Below are positions 34,925 to 44,100 of a DNA stretch of 64,000 bases, in pieces. The notes under the pieces are model-generated. The model did no database searches. It was not told the origin of the DNA and worked only from the letters and a program-made list of their open reading frames with translations. This stretch comes from an uncultured Eubacterium sp. (GTDB lineage: Bacteria; Bacillota; Clostridia; Lachnospirales; Lachnospiraceae): assembly GCA_910584065.1 (NCBI GenBank), contig CAJTZN010000006.1, positions 1 to 64,000 of the forward strand. The letters run 5' to 3'. Numbering within the stretch: the first letter of the stretch is position 1; each line of letters starts with the position of its first letter. The position numbers were made by a program, and so were the translations under genes.

Positions 34925-37900
34925 TTACAGCACTAATACCCAGCCGCTCAGCCATTTCAATCCATTTGTTACATATTCCAGCGCGACCGGCTGTCCCGAC
35001 AGCACCGGATAGAACATCACGAAGAGGGCTACCGCCGCCCCGCAATAGGCAAAGGCAAAGATGCGCTTCTTCTTATCATCGCCGATAAAGCAGTACAGGC
35101 TGTAAACGACCATCAGCGTCACGAACGGAACACTCGGGAAGTAATGGTAGGCAAACGTACAGCGGCTGACAAGCATCCACGGGAGATACTGCACGAGATA
35201 AGCAAACGACAGGAAGCAGGCCGTGCGGTCACGCTTCGCGAAAATGCGGTAGATCATATATGCAAAGGCAAAAATGCCAGCCCACCACACGAGTGGATTT
35301 CCAAACGCACTGATCCCCTCACGCAGATCATTTGCCACGGTATTGCTGTAATAAAAGACCGGACGGATCATCGTGGGCCATTCATACCAGATCGAGGAAT
35401 ATGGATGCGTGGCATCAAGCTGGGAATGGTAGCTAAACATCCCCGTCTGGTTGGCGATCATCCGCTCCCACAATCCCATCTTCGGCGTATCCCCCTGGAA
35501 CGGGATATAGGAGAGCAGATAGATTACTCCCGGTATGACGATAAAAAATACGACGCACGCAACCAGTGTTTTTATGAGCAGAGGCTGGAATCCATCAATG
35601 ATATGGCTGTGGGAAATCCCCGCCGTCTCCCCGTTCGGATTTTTCTGCGCCAGCCGGAACTCCATGTACCGGCGGAACATGATAGCGAAGAAATAAATGC
35701 CGAGTCCGGCTCCGGCGTAGATCGCCGTCCATTTGCTCGCGCAGCCGAGTCCCATCATCAGACCGCTCAGGCCCAGTGGAATGAGCGTCTTTTTGAAATC
35801 GGTATCATAAAAACTTGTCTGCGAATACCGCAGCATAAAGTAAAACATGGCGATAATGAAAAATGTCCCGTACACGTCGATCGTCGCGATCCTCGTCTGG
35901 GTAAAGTGCATGAAGTCAAAGGCAAACAGCGTCGTCACGATACCCGCCAGCCATGTCTTCCCAAAGAGCCTCTTCCCGAACATGTACATAAACGGAAGCA
36001 TCCCGATCCCGAACAGCGTGCCGACGATCCGCCAGCCAAACGGCGTCATGCCGAACACCCGGACGCCGAGGGAAATAAAGAATTTTCCGAGCGGCGGATG
36101 CGTGTTCTCATAAGAACGGTACTCGTGGATCATCTCGTACGCGGTCCTGCCGTGATAGATCTCATCAAAATATGTTCCGCTGCGGAAGCCCATTTCCGGA
36201 TCAAATTCGTCCTGTTCATCAAACAATTCTTTATACTCCGACGAATTGGCCGGTACGATCTCGTTTCCCTCACCGTCTTTAAATAAAAACTCCTTTACGA
36301 TGGATTCATTTTCCAGCGACGTAAGACGCAGCCATCTTGTCTGTAAATTAAAATCCCACTTTTCGGAATCTTCCCCGCCGTCATTCGAGAGCTTGACATC
36401 GTTCCAGCGGAACACGCTGCCGATATTAGCCACTCCTTTATTTTCGTAAGTCACGCCGTCATTCGATATCTCCACCGTAAATTTACGGTCTTCAAAACAG
36501 CCCGGATAACTGTACAGATTGGTAAGCGACTTCGTTTCCCCGAAATCGAGCACGATCTGTTCGCCGTTCTGGAACGACTCCCAGCCGGATTCCGGCGCAC
36601 TCATATTGCCCAGGTCATACAGGGCAAAACACGAATACACGAGCATGATGGCAAATAAAACGATCAGATCGACGCGCCCGAACTTCTCTAACGGCTTGGA
36701 CGGCGTGATCGTAAAACGGAATCTTTCCTTTTTCTTTGCCGCTCTCGCATTTGCCTCCGCGTATCTCGCTTTCTTCTTCTTGCGGAAATCTTTCCCCGTA
36801 TCAATATTCGGCTCAAAGACCACGTCTCCTTTTCGGAAGATCCCAAAGAGCACGTACCCGAAGAAGAAAATCGTCAATACGGCCGTCGCCCCCATAATAT
36901 AGCCTTCCGGCCCCGTCGTGCCGAGTTCCATAAACGTATAGTAGACATGGGCCGTATTGATAAACTGCACGACCGAGAAACCGACAAACGCGTAAAAGAA
37001 TTCTTTCGTCGGATGGTAAAGAAAGGCCGCCAGCATGAGAACGATCGCCGGGAACAGATACCTCTCGTGCATACGCACTGAAAACAGGAATACACAGCTG
37101 ATCAATACCGCCATGCTCACAAAATATTTCGACTTATCCTTTTTCATGCGGAAAAACACGAACGCGCTCAGGAGTACCGCAGCTATGATCGCGATATTTC
37201 CCCATCTTTCACATGGAAGGAACAAAAATTTCTCCGTCTGCGCCACCCAGTTTTTCCCCATGATCATCCAGAAATTGTAGGCGTTGACCGTACAGTACTC
37301 AAAGAGACCGAGGCTGTTTACGTACTTCGGCACGACGACATCGAGCCCGAACGGCACCGCGAATAAAAACATCGCGGCGATCGCGCTCAAGCCGCCGATC
37401 AGATCGCGCACCATTTTCTTCACGCTGAAATCGTTGAGGAACACCTGCTCAATGATCGTAAAGATCAGGATCGGCGCAAACATGATCGTCTGGAATTTCA
37501 GCAGCGCACCGAGACAGAACACAAAATAAGCCGGGATCCTCTTCTGCTCCATGCAAAGGTAGCACGTGAGCAGTACCGTAAGCGTAAACACGCTGTCCAC
37601 CTGTCCCCACATCGACGAATCAATGATCATCATCGGGTTCAGCGCGTACAACGTACTGAGCATAAGGGAAACCCCTTCTGAAAACCGCTTCTTCGCTAAC
37701 AAATAAATAACAAATGCCGCTCCTAAGTCACACAGGATCGGAAACAGCTTAATCAGAAAAACACCGGTACCAGAACTTGTCTCAATCCCGAATATATGAC
37801 GGAACACCGCCATACACCAGAGGACAAACATATATCCCGGCGGATACCCGTTTCCTTCATCGACATAATAAAACTTTGAGATCCCATTGTCATAGATCAT

Positions 37901-38134
37901 ATCCGACCATGCCTTAAAGCAGGTCATATCGGTCGTATATCCCTCGTAATTTACGGCAAACAGCGCTTTTACAATTAATGCCGCCACAAGCAGGCATGCG
38001 ATATTAAACCAGTTCGGTTTCATCTGCTTTTCCATCAGCCTGACTTCCCCAGCTGCTTCCCTCTGAAACCACATCTGATACAATACAATACATGCAAGCA
38101 CGAAAAGTATGGTCACTGTGTAATAATTCTCCAT
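34925..38134 (-). CDS. two-domain GT-C glycosyltransferase with PMT (GT39-like) C-terminal half
   Basis: This 1069-residue polytopic membrane protein joins two GT-C modules. The first (about 1-445) has roughly a dozen helices and motifs such as ADAFKAWSDMIYDNGISKFY-like lumenal loop and SMWGQVDSVFTLTVLL, resembling GT87/DUF2029 polyprenyl-linked glycosyltransferases. The second (about 500-1069) resembles protein O-mannosyltransferases: FDEIYHGRTAYEMI near 668, YENTHPPLGKFFISLGVRVF near 685, and a PMT_4TMC-like end. Between its first helix and the DE motif lies a beta-rich insert (about 530-650) like an F5/8 type C (discoidin) domain. It should transfer sugars from a lipid carrier to surface proteins or glycans. 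Acceptor and sugar are unknown. Start after AAGGAATTAAGGA. Confidence 0.85.
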   Translation of the reverse strand: MENYYTVTILFVLACIVLYQMWFQREAAGEVRLMEKQMKPNWFNIACLLVAALIVKALFAVNYEGYTTDMTCFKAWSDMIYDNGISKFYYVDEGNGYPPGYMFVLWCMAVFRHIFGIETSSGTGVFLIKLFPILCDLGAAFVIYLLAKKRFSEGVSLMLSTLYALNPMMIIDSSMWGQVDSVFTLTVLLTCYLCMEQKRIPAYFVFCLGALLKFQTIMFAPILIFTIIEQVFLNDFSVKKMVRDLIGGLSAIAAMFLFAVPFGLDVVVPKYVNSLGLFEYCTVNAYNFWMIMGKNWVAQTEKFLFLPCERWGNIAIIAAVLLSAFVFFRMKKDKSKYFVSMAVLISCVFLFSVRMHERYLFPAIVLMLAAFLYHPTKEFFYAFVGFSVVQFINTAHVYYTFMELGTTGPEGYIMGATAVLTIFFFGYVLFGIFRKGDVVFEPNIDTGKDFRKKKKARYAEANARAAKKKERFRFTITPSKPLEKFGRVDLIVLFAIMLVYSCFALYDLGNMSAPESGWESFQNGEQIVLDFGETKSLTNLYSYPGCFEDRKFTVEISNDGVTYENKGVANIGSVFRWNDVKLSNDGGEDSEKWDFNLQTRWLRLTSLENESIVKEFLFKDGEGNEIVPANSSEYKELFDEQDEFDPEMGFRSGTYFDEIYHGRTAYEMIHEYRSYENTHPPLGKFFISLGVRVFGMTPFGWRIVGTLFGIGMLPFMYMFGKRLFGKTWLAGIVTTLFAFDFMHFTQTRIATIDVYGTFFIIAMFYFMLRYSQTSFYDTDFKKTLIPLGLSGLMMGLGCASKWTAIYAGAGLGIYFFAIMFRRYMEFRLAQKNPNGETAGISHSHIIDGFQPLLIKTLVACVVFFIVIPGVIYLLSYIPFQGDTPKMGLWERMIANQTGMFSYHSQLDATHPYSSIWYEWPTMIRPVFYYSNTVANDLREGISAFGNPLVWWAGIFAFAYMIYRIFAKRDRTACFLSFAYLVQYLPWMLVSRCTFAYHYFPSVPFVTLMVVYSLYCFIGDDKKKRIFAFAYCGAAVALFVMFYPVLSGQPVALEYVTNGLKWLSGWVLVL

Positions 38135-38203
38135 CGTTCCTTAATTCCTTTCTTTCACCTCTTAAAAGTTTTTCTTATTTTCACACGCGTTTGAACAGGC
38201 TGG

Positions 38204-39106
38204 TCAGTGCTTCACATGTTCATGCGTAAATAAATGATCGGAACAGTACTCATAATTCCCTTCACATTTGGAACAATACCGAAATTCCAGCTGCGGCGCA
38301 TCCTTCTCGGTCCGCCCGCAGATGGCGCAGCGATGCCTGGCCTTTGACTGCTGCTCCCTCGCAGCCTCCCTGTACACGACCCGCCTTTTTTTCTGCCGCA
38401 TCGTACCAGCGATCCCCTGCGGGTTTCTGGCAATCAATAGAAAGATGACAAAGTTAAGAAGCACAGCCATCAGCAGGAACATAGACATATAACTCAGATA
38501 GGATCCCTCCTGGATACATGCGATGATATCCGCGGCGTAGACGACTAAATTTATGATTGCCAGCCATCTCGCCTTGATGGGAATGATAAAGTACAGTAAA
38601 AACTGGACATTCGGAAACAAAAAGGCAAATACCAAAAACATCGAATAATTCAGATCTCCCAGATCAAACTGCACTGCCAGGTTGAACCCGATGACCTGTG
38701 CCAGTCCGCTCCCGTTCGCATTCACCACAATGAAATAATACCCAAACATCACTAAAATCTGCAGGAGGATCCCCGAAAAGTAAAATAAATTAAAACGGAA
38801 ACTCCCCCACGCCTGTTCCAGTACGCCGCCGATCCATAAAAAGATATAGAGCATCAGGCCATAAAACACGATGTTCATTAAAAATCCGGACCCGACCTGA
38901 ACCGACGGATACAATAAAAATGTCACGAGCCTCCATACCTGTCCGTGCAGGATCTCATACACGTTAAAACTCAGATAATTATAATAAATCCCCGGCTGGA
39001 ACAGACCTAACAGCGAGCCGGCCAGACTGATCGCCGTCATATACCGCATCAGGTTGGGGATGGCGTATCTTCCAAATTTCCGCTCCATTTTCGCTAACCA
39101 CTTCAT
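38204..39106 (-). CDS. rhomboid-like membrane protein with C-terminal zinc ribbon
   Basis: The 300-residue protein has about six membrane helices (between 20 and 235) in a rhomboid/derlin-like order, including the loop HGQVWRLVTFLLYPS near 54-68. The canonical GxSG serine and the helix-6 histidine are absent, so proteolysis is unlikely and a derlin-type inactive rhomboid is the better reading. After a basic linker (MRQKKRRVVYREAAREQQ), the tail holds CAIC and CSKC pairs plus nearby CSDH, a treble-clef or zinc-ribbon fold. It follows CorA on the same strand and precedes the glycosyltransferase. The function is unknown. Confidence 0.7.
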   Translation of the reverse strand: MKWLAKMERKFGRYAIPNLMRYMTAISLAGSLLGLFQPGIYYNYLSFNVYEILHGQVWRLVTFLLYPSVQVGSGFLMNIVFYGLMLYIFLWIGGVLEQAWGSFRFNLFYFSGILLQILVMFGYYFIVVNANGSGLAQVIGFNLAVQFDLGDLNYSMFLVFAFLFPNVQFLLYFIIPIKARWLAIINLVVYAADIIACIQEGSYLSYMSMFLLMAVLLNFVIFLLIARNPQGIAGTMRQKKRRVVYREAAREQQSKARHRCAICGRTEKDAPQLEFRYCSKCEGNYEYCSDHLFTHEHVKH

Positions 39107-39175
39107 CGAAATACCTCTCTTTTCTCTCTTCTTATCATACTTCCGGCGTGAACCCGTTCACGCTTGTCCAACTGC

Positions 39176-40114
39176 TTAAAACAGATTTTTTCTCTGAAAG
39201 AAAATCGTGACCAGGGCCGTTAAGACCAGCGTACAGACCGTTACGATCAAAAATCCGTGGGGGTTGTCCCCCAGCGGGATATTTACAAAATTCATGCCAA
39301 ATAAACTGGCAATAAGCGTCGGGATTGAAAGTACGATCGTCACCGTGGATAAAAATTTCATCACTACGTTCAGATTGTTCGAAATAACCGACGCAAACGC
39401 ATCCATCGTGCCGCTCAGGATCCCGCTGTATATGTTCGCCATCTCGATCGCCTGTTTATTCTCTATGATGACGTCTTCCAGCAGCTCCTCATCTTCCGGG
39501 TATTTTTTCACCTTATCCGTCCGCAGCAGTTTTTCCAGCACCGTTTCATTGGACCGCAGCGACGTCGTGAAATAGACAAGGCTCTTCTCCAGCTCGAGCA
39601 GTTCGATCAGTTCCTTATTTTTCTGTGAAATGTGAAGCTTTTCCTCGATCTGCTCACTCTTGCGGTCAATGATGCGCAGATACCGCAGATAGGATGTGGC
39701 GTTCCGGTACAGGATCTGAAACACGAACCGCGTCTTCTTAAACGTGTAAAATTCCCTCACACGGTTATTCATAAACGCCCTTAATACCGGCGTCTCCTCC
39801 AGACAGACCGTCACGATCGCCTGTTTTGTCATATAAATACCGAGCGGGATCGTCACATACCGGTCCTTCTCATCCAGAGACGGGATGTCCACTAAGACAA
39901 TGACACAGTCGCCCTCCTGCTCGATACGGGATCTCTCCTCATCATCGAGCGGGGCGCGCAGATCGTCGATATCAATGCCCGTTTCCCGCGAAACCGTCTG
40001 TAGTTCCTCGTTGGTCGGTTTCGTGAGGGCTACCCAGCAGCCCTCGGAAACCATGTTTTCTTCCTGTAATTTATCCTCTATCGTCTTAAAAATCTCGAGC
40101 ATGATCTTCTCCAT
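39176..40114 (-). CDS. CorA-like divalent metal ion transporter
   Basis: This 312-residue protein has the CorA plan: a long cytosolic alpha/beta domain with LDDEERSRIEQEGDCVIVLV near 55-75, a long stalk helix, and two C-terminal membrane helices around the SLFGMNFVN motif near 270, where GMN is the selectivity signature of CorA/Mrs2 channels. The last residues (FFQRKNLF) are basic and cytosolic. It probably carries Mg2+ (or Co2+/Ni2+) across the inner membrane as a pentamer. It may start at 40114 or at the ATG at 40102; both have weak ribosome sites. No M-box riboswitch is visible upstream. Confidence 0.92.
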   Translation of the reverse strand: MEKIMLEIFKTIEDKLQEENMVSEGCWVALTKPTNEELQTVSRETGIDIDDLRAPLDDEERSRIEQEGDCVIVLVDIPSLDEKDRYVTIPLGIYMTKQAIVTVCLEETPVLRAFMNNRVREFYTFKKTRFVFQILYRNATSYLRYLRIIDRKSEQIEEKLHISQKNKELIELLELEKSLVYFTTSLRSNETVLEKLLRTDKVKKYPEDEELLEDVIIENKQAIEMANIYSGILSGTMDAFASVISNNLNVVMKFLSTVTIVLSIPTLIASLFGMNFVNIPLGDNPHGFLIVTVCTLVLTALVTIFFQRKNLF

Positions 40115-40176
40115 TCTTCCTCAATAAACTCCGCACCTTTTAACATTATACGTTTTCCCCGTCTCTTTGTCAAACA

Positions 40177-40908
40177 TTAACCACGAGAATTGTTGTGTTT
40201 TTTCGGAAGATAAAGTACGACATCCTCACAAATACTGATCTGGCTGAGATCATTTCTCTCCGCGAAATCATCCAGATCCACATCGTACTCATTCAGTATG
40301 TCCCCTAAACTTCTATTTCCTGATGTGATGTAAACTTCCACCTCGTCATCGTCGTCCTCGCGATGATCCTCATCCTGCTCATATACGTCTGCCTCGGACT
40401 GGCACGGACAAGGGCTCTCTTCCGGCCACGGCTGGCTGGACTGGGCAGACATATCACTCGGCGGCGCCATGCCGGATTGCGGCATCTGTGGCGGCATTTG
40501 CTGGTCCATGCCACCTTGGTTTCTTTCGCCCTGCATCGTCTGCTGCGGCATCTGCTGCATCGTCTGTGGCGCCATCTGCTGCATCGTCTGTGGTGGCATA
40601 CCTTCCATCTCCGCCTGCCTCTCTCCCTCCATCTCCTGTTCATTCCCGTCCGGCATCTGCTGCTGTCTGTTATCCATCATCCGCGGATTTCCGTCATTTC
40701 TCTGCTGAATCGGCATACAAACCATGCCGTTAAACGGGCGGACAACGGGAATGCAGATTTCCTGTCCCACCTGGAGATTATACACATCGACGTACGGATT
40801 CGCGCGCAGGATCAGCGCGAGCGGCACCCGGTACCTCCGGCTTAACTGATACAGCGTTTCTCCTTGCTTTATGACATGCACCATACCGTTACAGTAACGC
40901 TTATTCAT
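40177..40908 (-). CDS. LysM-domain protein with Gln/Met/Pro repeats
   Basis: The 243-residue protein opens with one LysM domain (about 9-57: VHVIKQGETLYQLSRRYRVP, ILRANPYVDVYNLQVGQEIC), a peptidoglycan- or spore-coat-binding module. A low-complexity middle (about 65-170) repeats PQTMQQM and is rich in Gln, Met and Pro. The C-terminal part (about 195-235, GNRSLGDILNEYDVDLDDFA) resembles a second, degenerate LysM. There is no signal peptide, so a spore coat role as for SafA-like proteins is plausible. The start is the ATG at 40908 with GAGAGGTG upstream. It is transcribed away from the divergent activase gene. Confidence 0.8.
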   Translation of the reverse strand: MNKRYCNGMVHVIKQGETLYQLSRRYRVPLALILRANPYVDVYNLQVGQEICIPVVRPFNGMVCMPIQQRNDGNPRMMDNRQQQMPDGNEQEMEGERQAEMEGMPPQTMQQMAPQTMQQMPQQTMQGERNQGGMDQQMPPQMPQSGMAPPSDMSAQSSQPWPEESPCPCQSEADVYEQDEDHREDDDDEVEVYITSGNRSLGDILNEYDVDLDDFAERNDLSQISICEDVVLYLPKKHNNSRG

Positions 40909-40984
40909 GTTGCACCTCTCATGATTTTCATTCCCTATCATTATATTCCTGCGATGGGAAAAGGTGCCTGATGATTTTATTTTG

Positions 40985-41013
40985 TTTACAAATGACGAAA
41001 TTTGTCGTATACT
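40985..41013 (+). promoter_or_regulatory. promoter of the dehydratase activase gene
   Basis: TTTACA (40985-40990) and TATACT (41008-41013) are 17 bases apart and face the 1403-codon gene. They imply a 5' leader of about 145 bases, in which I see only a small ATGTTT / AAACAT stem. Confidence 0.65.
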
Positions 41014-41163
41014 AGTGCATGGGTTTGGACTGGAGCAATTGAATTATAAATAGGAAGATGTTTTGCAGAGAAACATTTCCGTTGTGAGAAAACGCTTCCC
41101 CGAGACTGCCATCATATCCCGTCCGGCGCCCGCATATATTTTACACAAACGAAGGAGGCACCC

Positions 41164-44100
41164 ATGAACAGAGTAGGTATTGATATTGGCTCAACCACTG
41201 TCAAAATCGCAATATTGGATGAATCCAATCATATTATATTTTCTGCTTATGAACGACATTTTGCCAACATACAGGAAACGTTAAAAAATATAATCAAGCA
41301 GGCGCACAGCGAACTGGGCGACCTGACCATCGCCCCAATGATCACCGGTTCCGGTGGCCTGACGATCTCCGAACATCTGGATATCCCCTTTGTCCAGGAA
41401 GTCGTCAGCGTGGCTACTGCCCTAAAGGATTTCGCCCCGCAGACGGACGTCGCCATCGAACTGGGCGGCGAGGACGCAAAGATCATCTATTTTACAGGCG
41501 GTATCGAACAGCGTATGAACGGGATCTGCGCCGGCGGCACCGGTTCGTTCATCGACCAGATGGCGACGCTTTTAAAAACAGACGCGGCCGGCCTGAACGA
41601 ATATGCCAAAGACTTTCAGGCAATCTATCCGATCGCGGCGCGCTGCGGCGTCTTTGCCAAGACCGATATCCAGCCGCTCATCAACGAGGGTGCCTCCAAA
41701 CCGGATCTCTCGGCTTCGATCTTCCAGGCCGTCGTCAACCAGACGATCAGCGGACTTGCCTGCGGAAAACCGATCCGCGGCAACGTCGCCTTTTTAGGCG
41801 GGCCGCTCCACTTCCTGACCGAACTAAAAGCGGCCTTTATCCGCACGCTGAAGCTGGCCGATGACGCCGTGATCGCGCCGTCGCACTCGCATCTGTTCGC
41901 GGCGAGCGGCGCCGCCATGAATTCCAAGGGCGAAGGCGTGACGACACTGAAAGCGCTGTCCGACAAACTGAGCGGCGAAATCCATATGGAATTTGAAGTG
42001 ACGAGGATGGAGCCTTTGTTCGCCTCGGAAGCGGACTACGACGAATTTGTCGAACGGCACAGCAGACACGCCGTGCAAAAAGGGTCTCTCGCCGATTACG
42101 AGGGAAACGCCTTTCTCGGCATCGACGCCGGATCGACAACGACGAAAGTCGCCGTCGTCGGGGAGGACGGCTCCCTTTTGTACTCTTTTTATGATAATAA
42201 CAACGGAAGCCCGTTAAAAACGACGATTCAGGCGATCAAGGAAATCTATGAGATCCTTCCCGACAGCGTCAGTATCGTCCGCTCCTGTTCGACCGGATAC
42301 GGGGAGGCGCTGATCCAGTCCGCCCTCATGCTGGACGAGGGGGAGGTCGAGACCGTATCCCATTACTACGCCGCTTCCTTTTTTGAGCCGGAAGTGGACT
42401 GCATTTTAGACATCGGCGGGCAGGATATGAAGTGCATCAAAATAAAAAACAATTCCGTGGACAGCGTACAGTTGAACGAAGCCTGCTCTTCGGGGTGCGG
42501 TTCGTTCATCGAGACATTTGCCCGCTCGCTCAACTATGAAGTAAAGGACTTTGCCAAACTTGCCCTATTTGCGGAACATCCGATCGACCTCGGCTCCCGC
42601 TGTACGGTATTTATGAATTCCAAAGTAAAACAGGCGCAGAAAGAAGGCGCGACCGTGGCTGACATCTCGTCCGGACTCGCGATCTCCGTCATAAAAAACG
42701 CGCTTCTCAAAGTGATCAAACTGACGGATCCGAAAGATCTCGGCAAAAAAGTCGTCGTACAGGGCGGGACTTTTTATAACGATGCCGTACTGCGCAGCTT
42801 CGAGCGTGTATCCGGCTGCCAGGCCGTACGTCCGGACATTGCCGGTATCATGGGGGCCTTTGGCGCCGCGCTCATCGCCAGGGAACATTACGAAGAGGGC
42901 GCGGTTTCTACCATGCTCCCGCTGGAGGACATCATTTCCCTGAAATTCGAGAGTTCGATGGCGAGATGCAAGGGCTGTACGAACCACTGCCTGCTCACCA
43001 TCAATAAATTTACCGGCGGCCGCCAGTTTATTTCCGGCAACCGCTGTGAACGCGGACTCGGCACCGAAAAGAAAAAAAAGGAAGTACCAAACTTATACTA
43101 CTATAAAAACAAGCGGCTGTTTGAGCACTACACGCCGCTGCGCCCGGAACAGGCTTACCGCGGAAAAGTAGGCATTCCCCGCGTTTTGAACCTGTACGAA
43201 AACTATCCGTTCTGGTTTACATTTTTCACGGAACTCGGCTATCAGGTCGTCCTTTCGCCCAAATCGAGCCGCGATATTTACTCGCTCGGCATCGAGTCGA
43301 TTCCCAGTGAATCCGAGTGCTATCCGGCAAAACTGGCGCACGGCCATATCATGTGGCTGTTAAACCAGGGCGTTACCTATTTGTTTTATCCGTGCATCCC
43401 TTACGAGCGCGAGGAGTTCAAGGGCGCCGGAAACCATTATAACTGTCCGATCGTCACCTCCTACGGGGAAAACATCAAAAACAACGTGGAGGAACTTTCG
43501 GCTGACGGCATTACGTTCCAAAATCCGTTTTTGTCACTCGAAAGCGAAAAAGCAGCGGCAGACGAACTGGCCGACTATATCGGGAAGGAAAACGGCATAC
43601 CGGAGCGTGAAATACGCGGAGCCGTGCATGCCGCCTACGCGGAGCTGTTAAAGACGAGAGAAGATGTGAAGAAGAAAGGGGAAGAAGTTCTGCAGTGGAT
43701 GAAGGAGACCGGCAAACGGGGAATCGTACTGGCCGGCAGGCCCTATCACATTGATCCGGAAATCAACCACGGCATTCCCGAACTGATCGCTTCGTATGAC
43801 ATCGCCGTTTTATCGGAGGACAGCATTTCCCATCTGGCGCCGATCGAGCGCCCGACGATCGCGATGGACCAGTGGATGTACCATTCGCGCCTGTATGCGG
43901 CCGCTTCTTACGTGCGCACGCAGGAAAACCTGGAAATGATCCAGCTCAATTCGTTTGGCTGCGGACTGGACGCCGTGACGACCGACCAGGTCAACGACAT
44001 CCTGACCGGTTCCGGAAAAATATGCACGGTACTGAAGATCGACGAAGTAAACAATCTCGGCGCGGCCAGGATCCGTATCCGCTCCCTGATCTCCGCAGTC

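Noticed and set aside
35144..36286. Rightward 380-codon ORF opposite the glycosyltransferase
   Set aside because: It is the antisense shadow of a clear GT-C membrane protein, rich in charged residues with no family signature.
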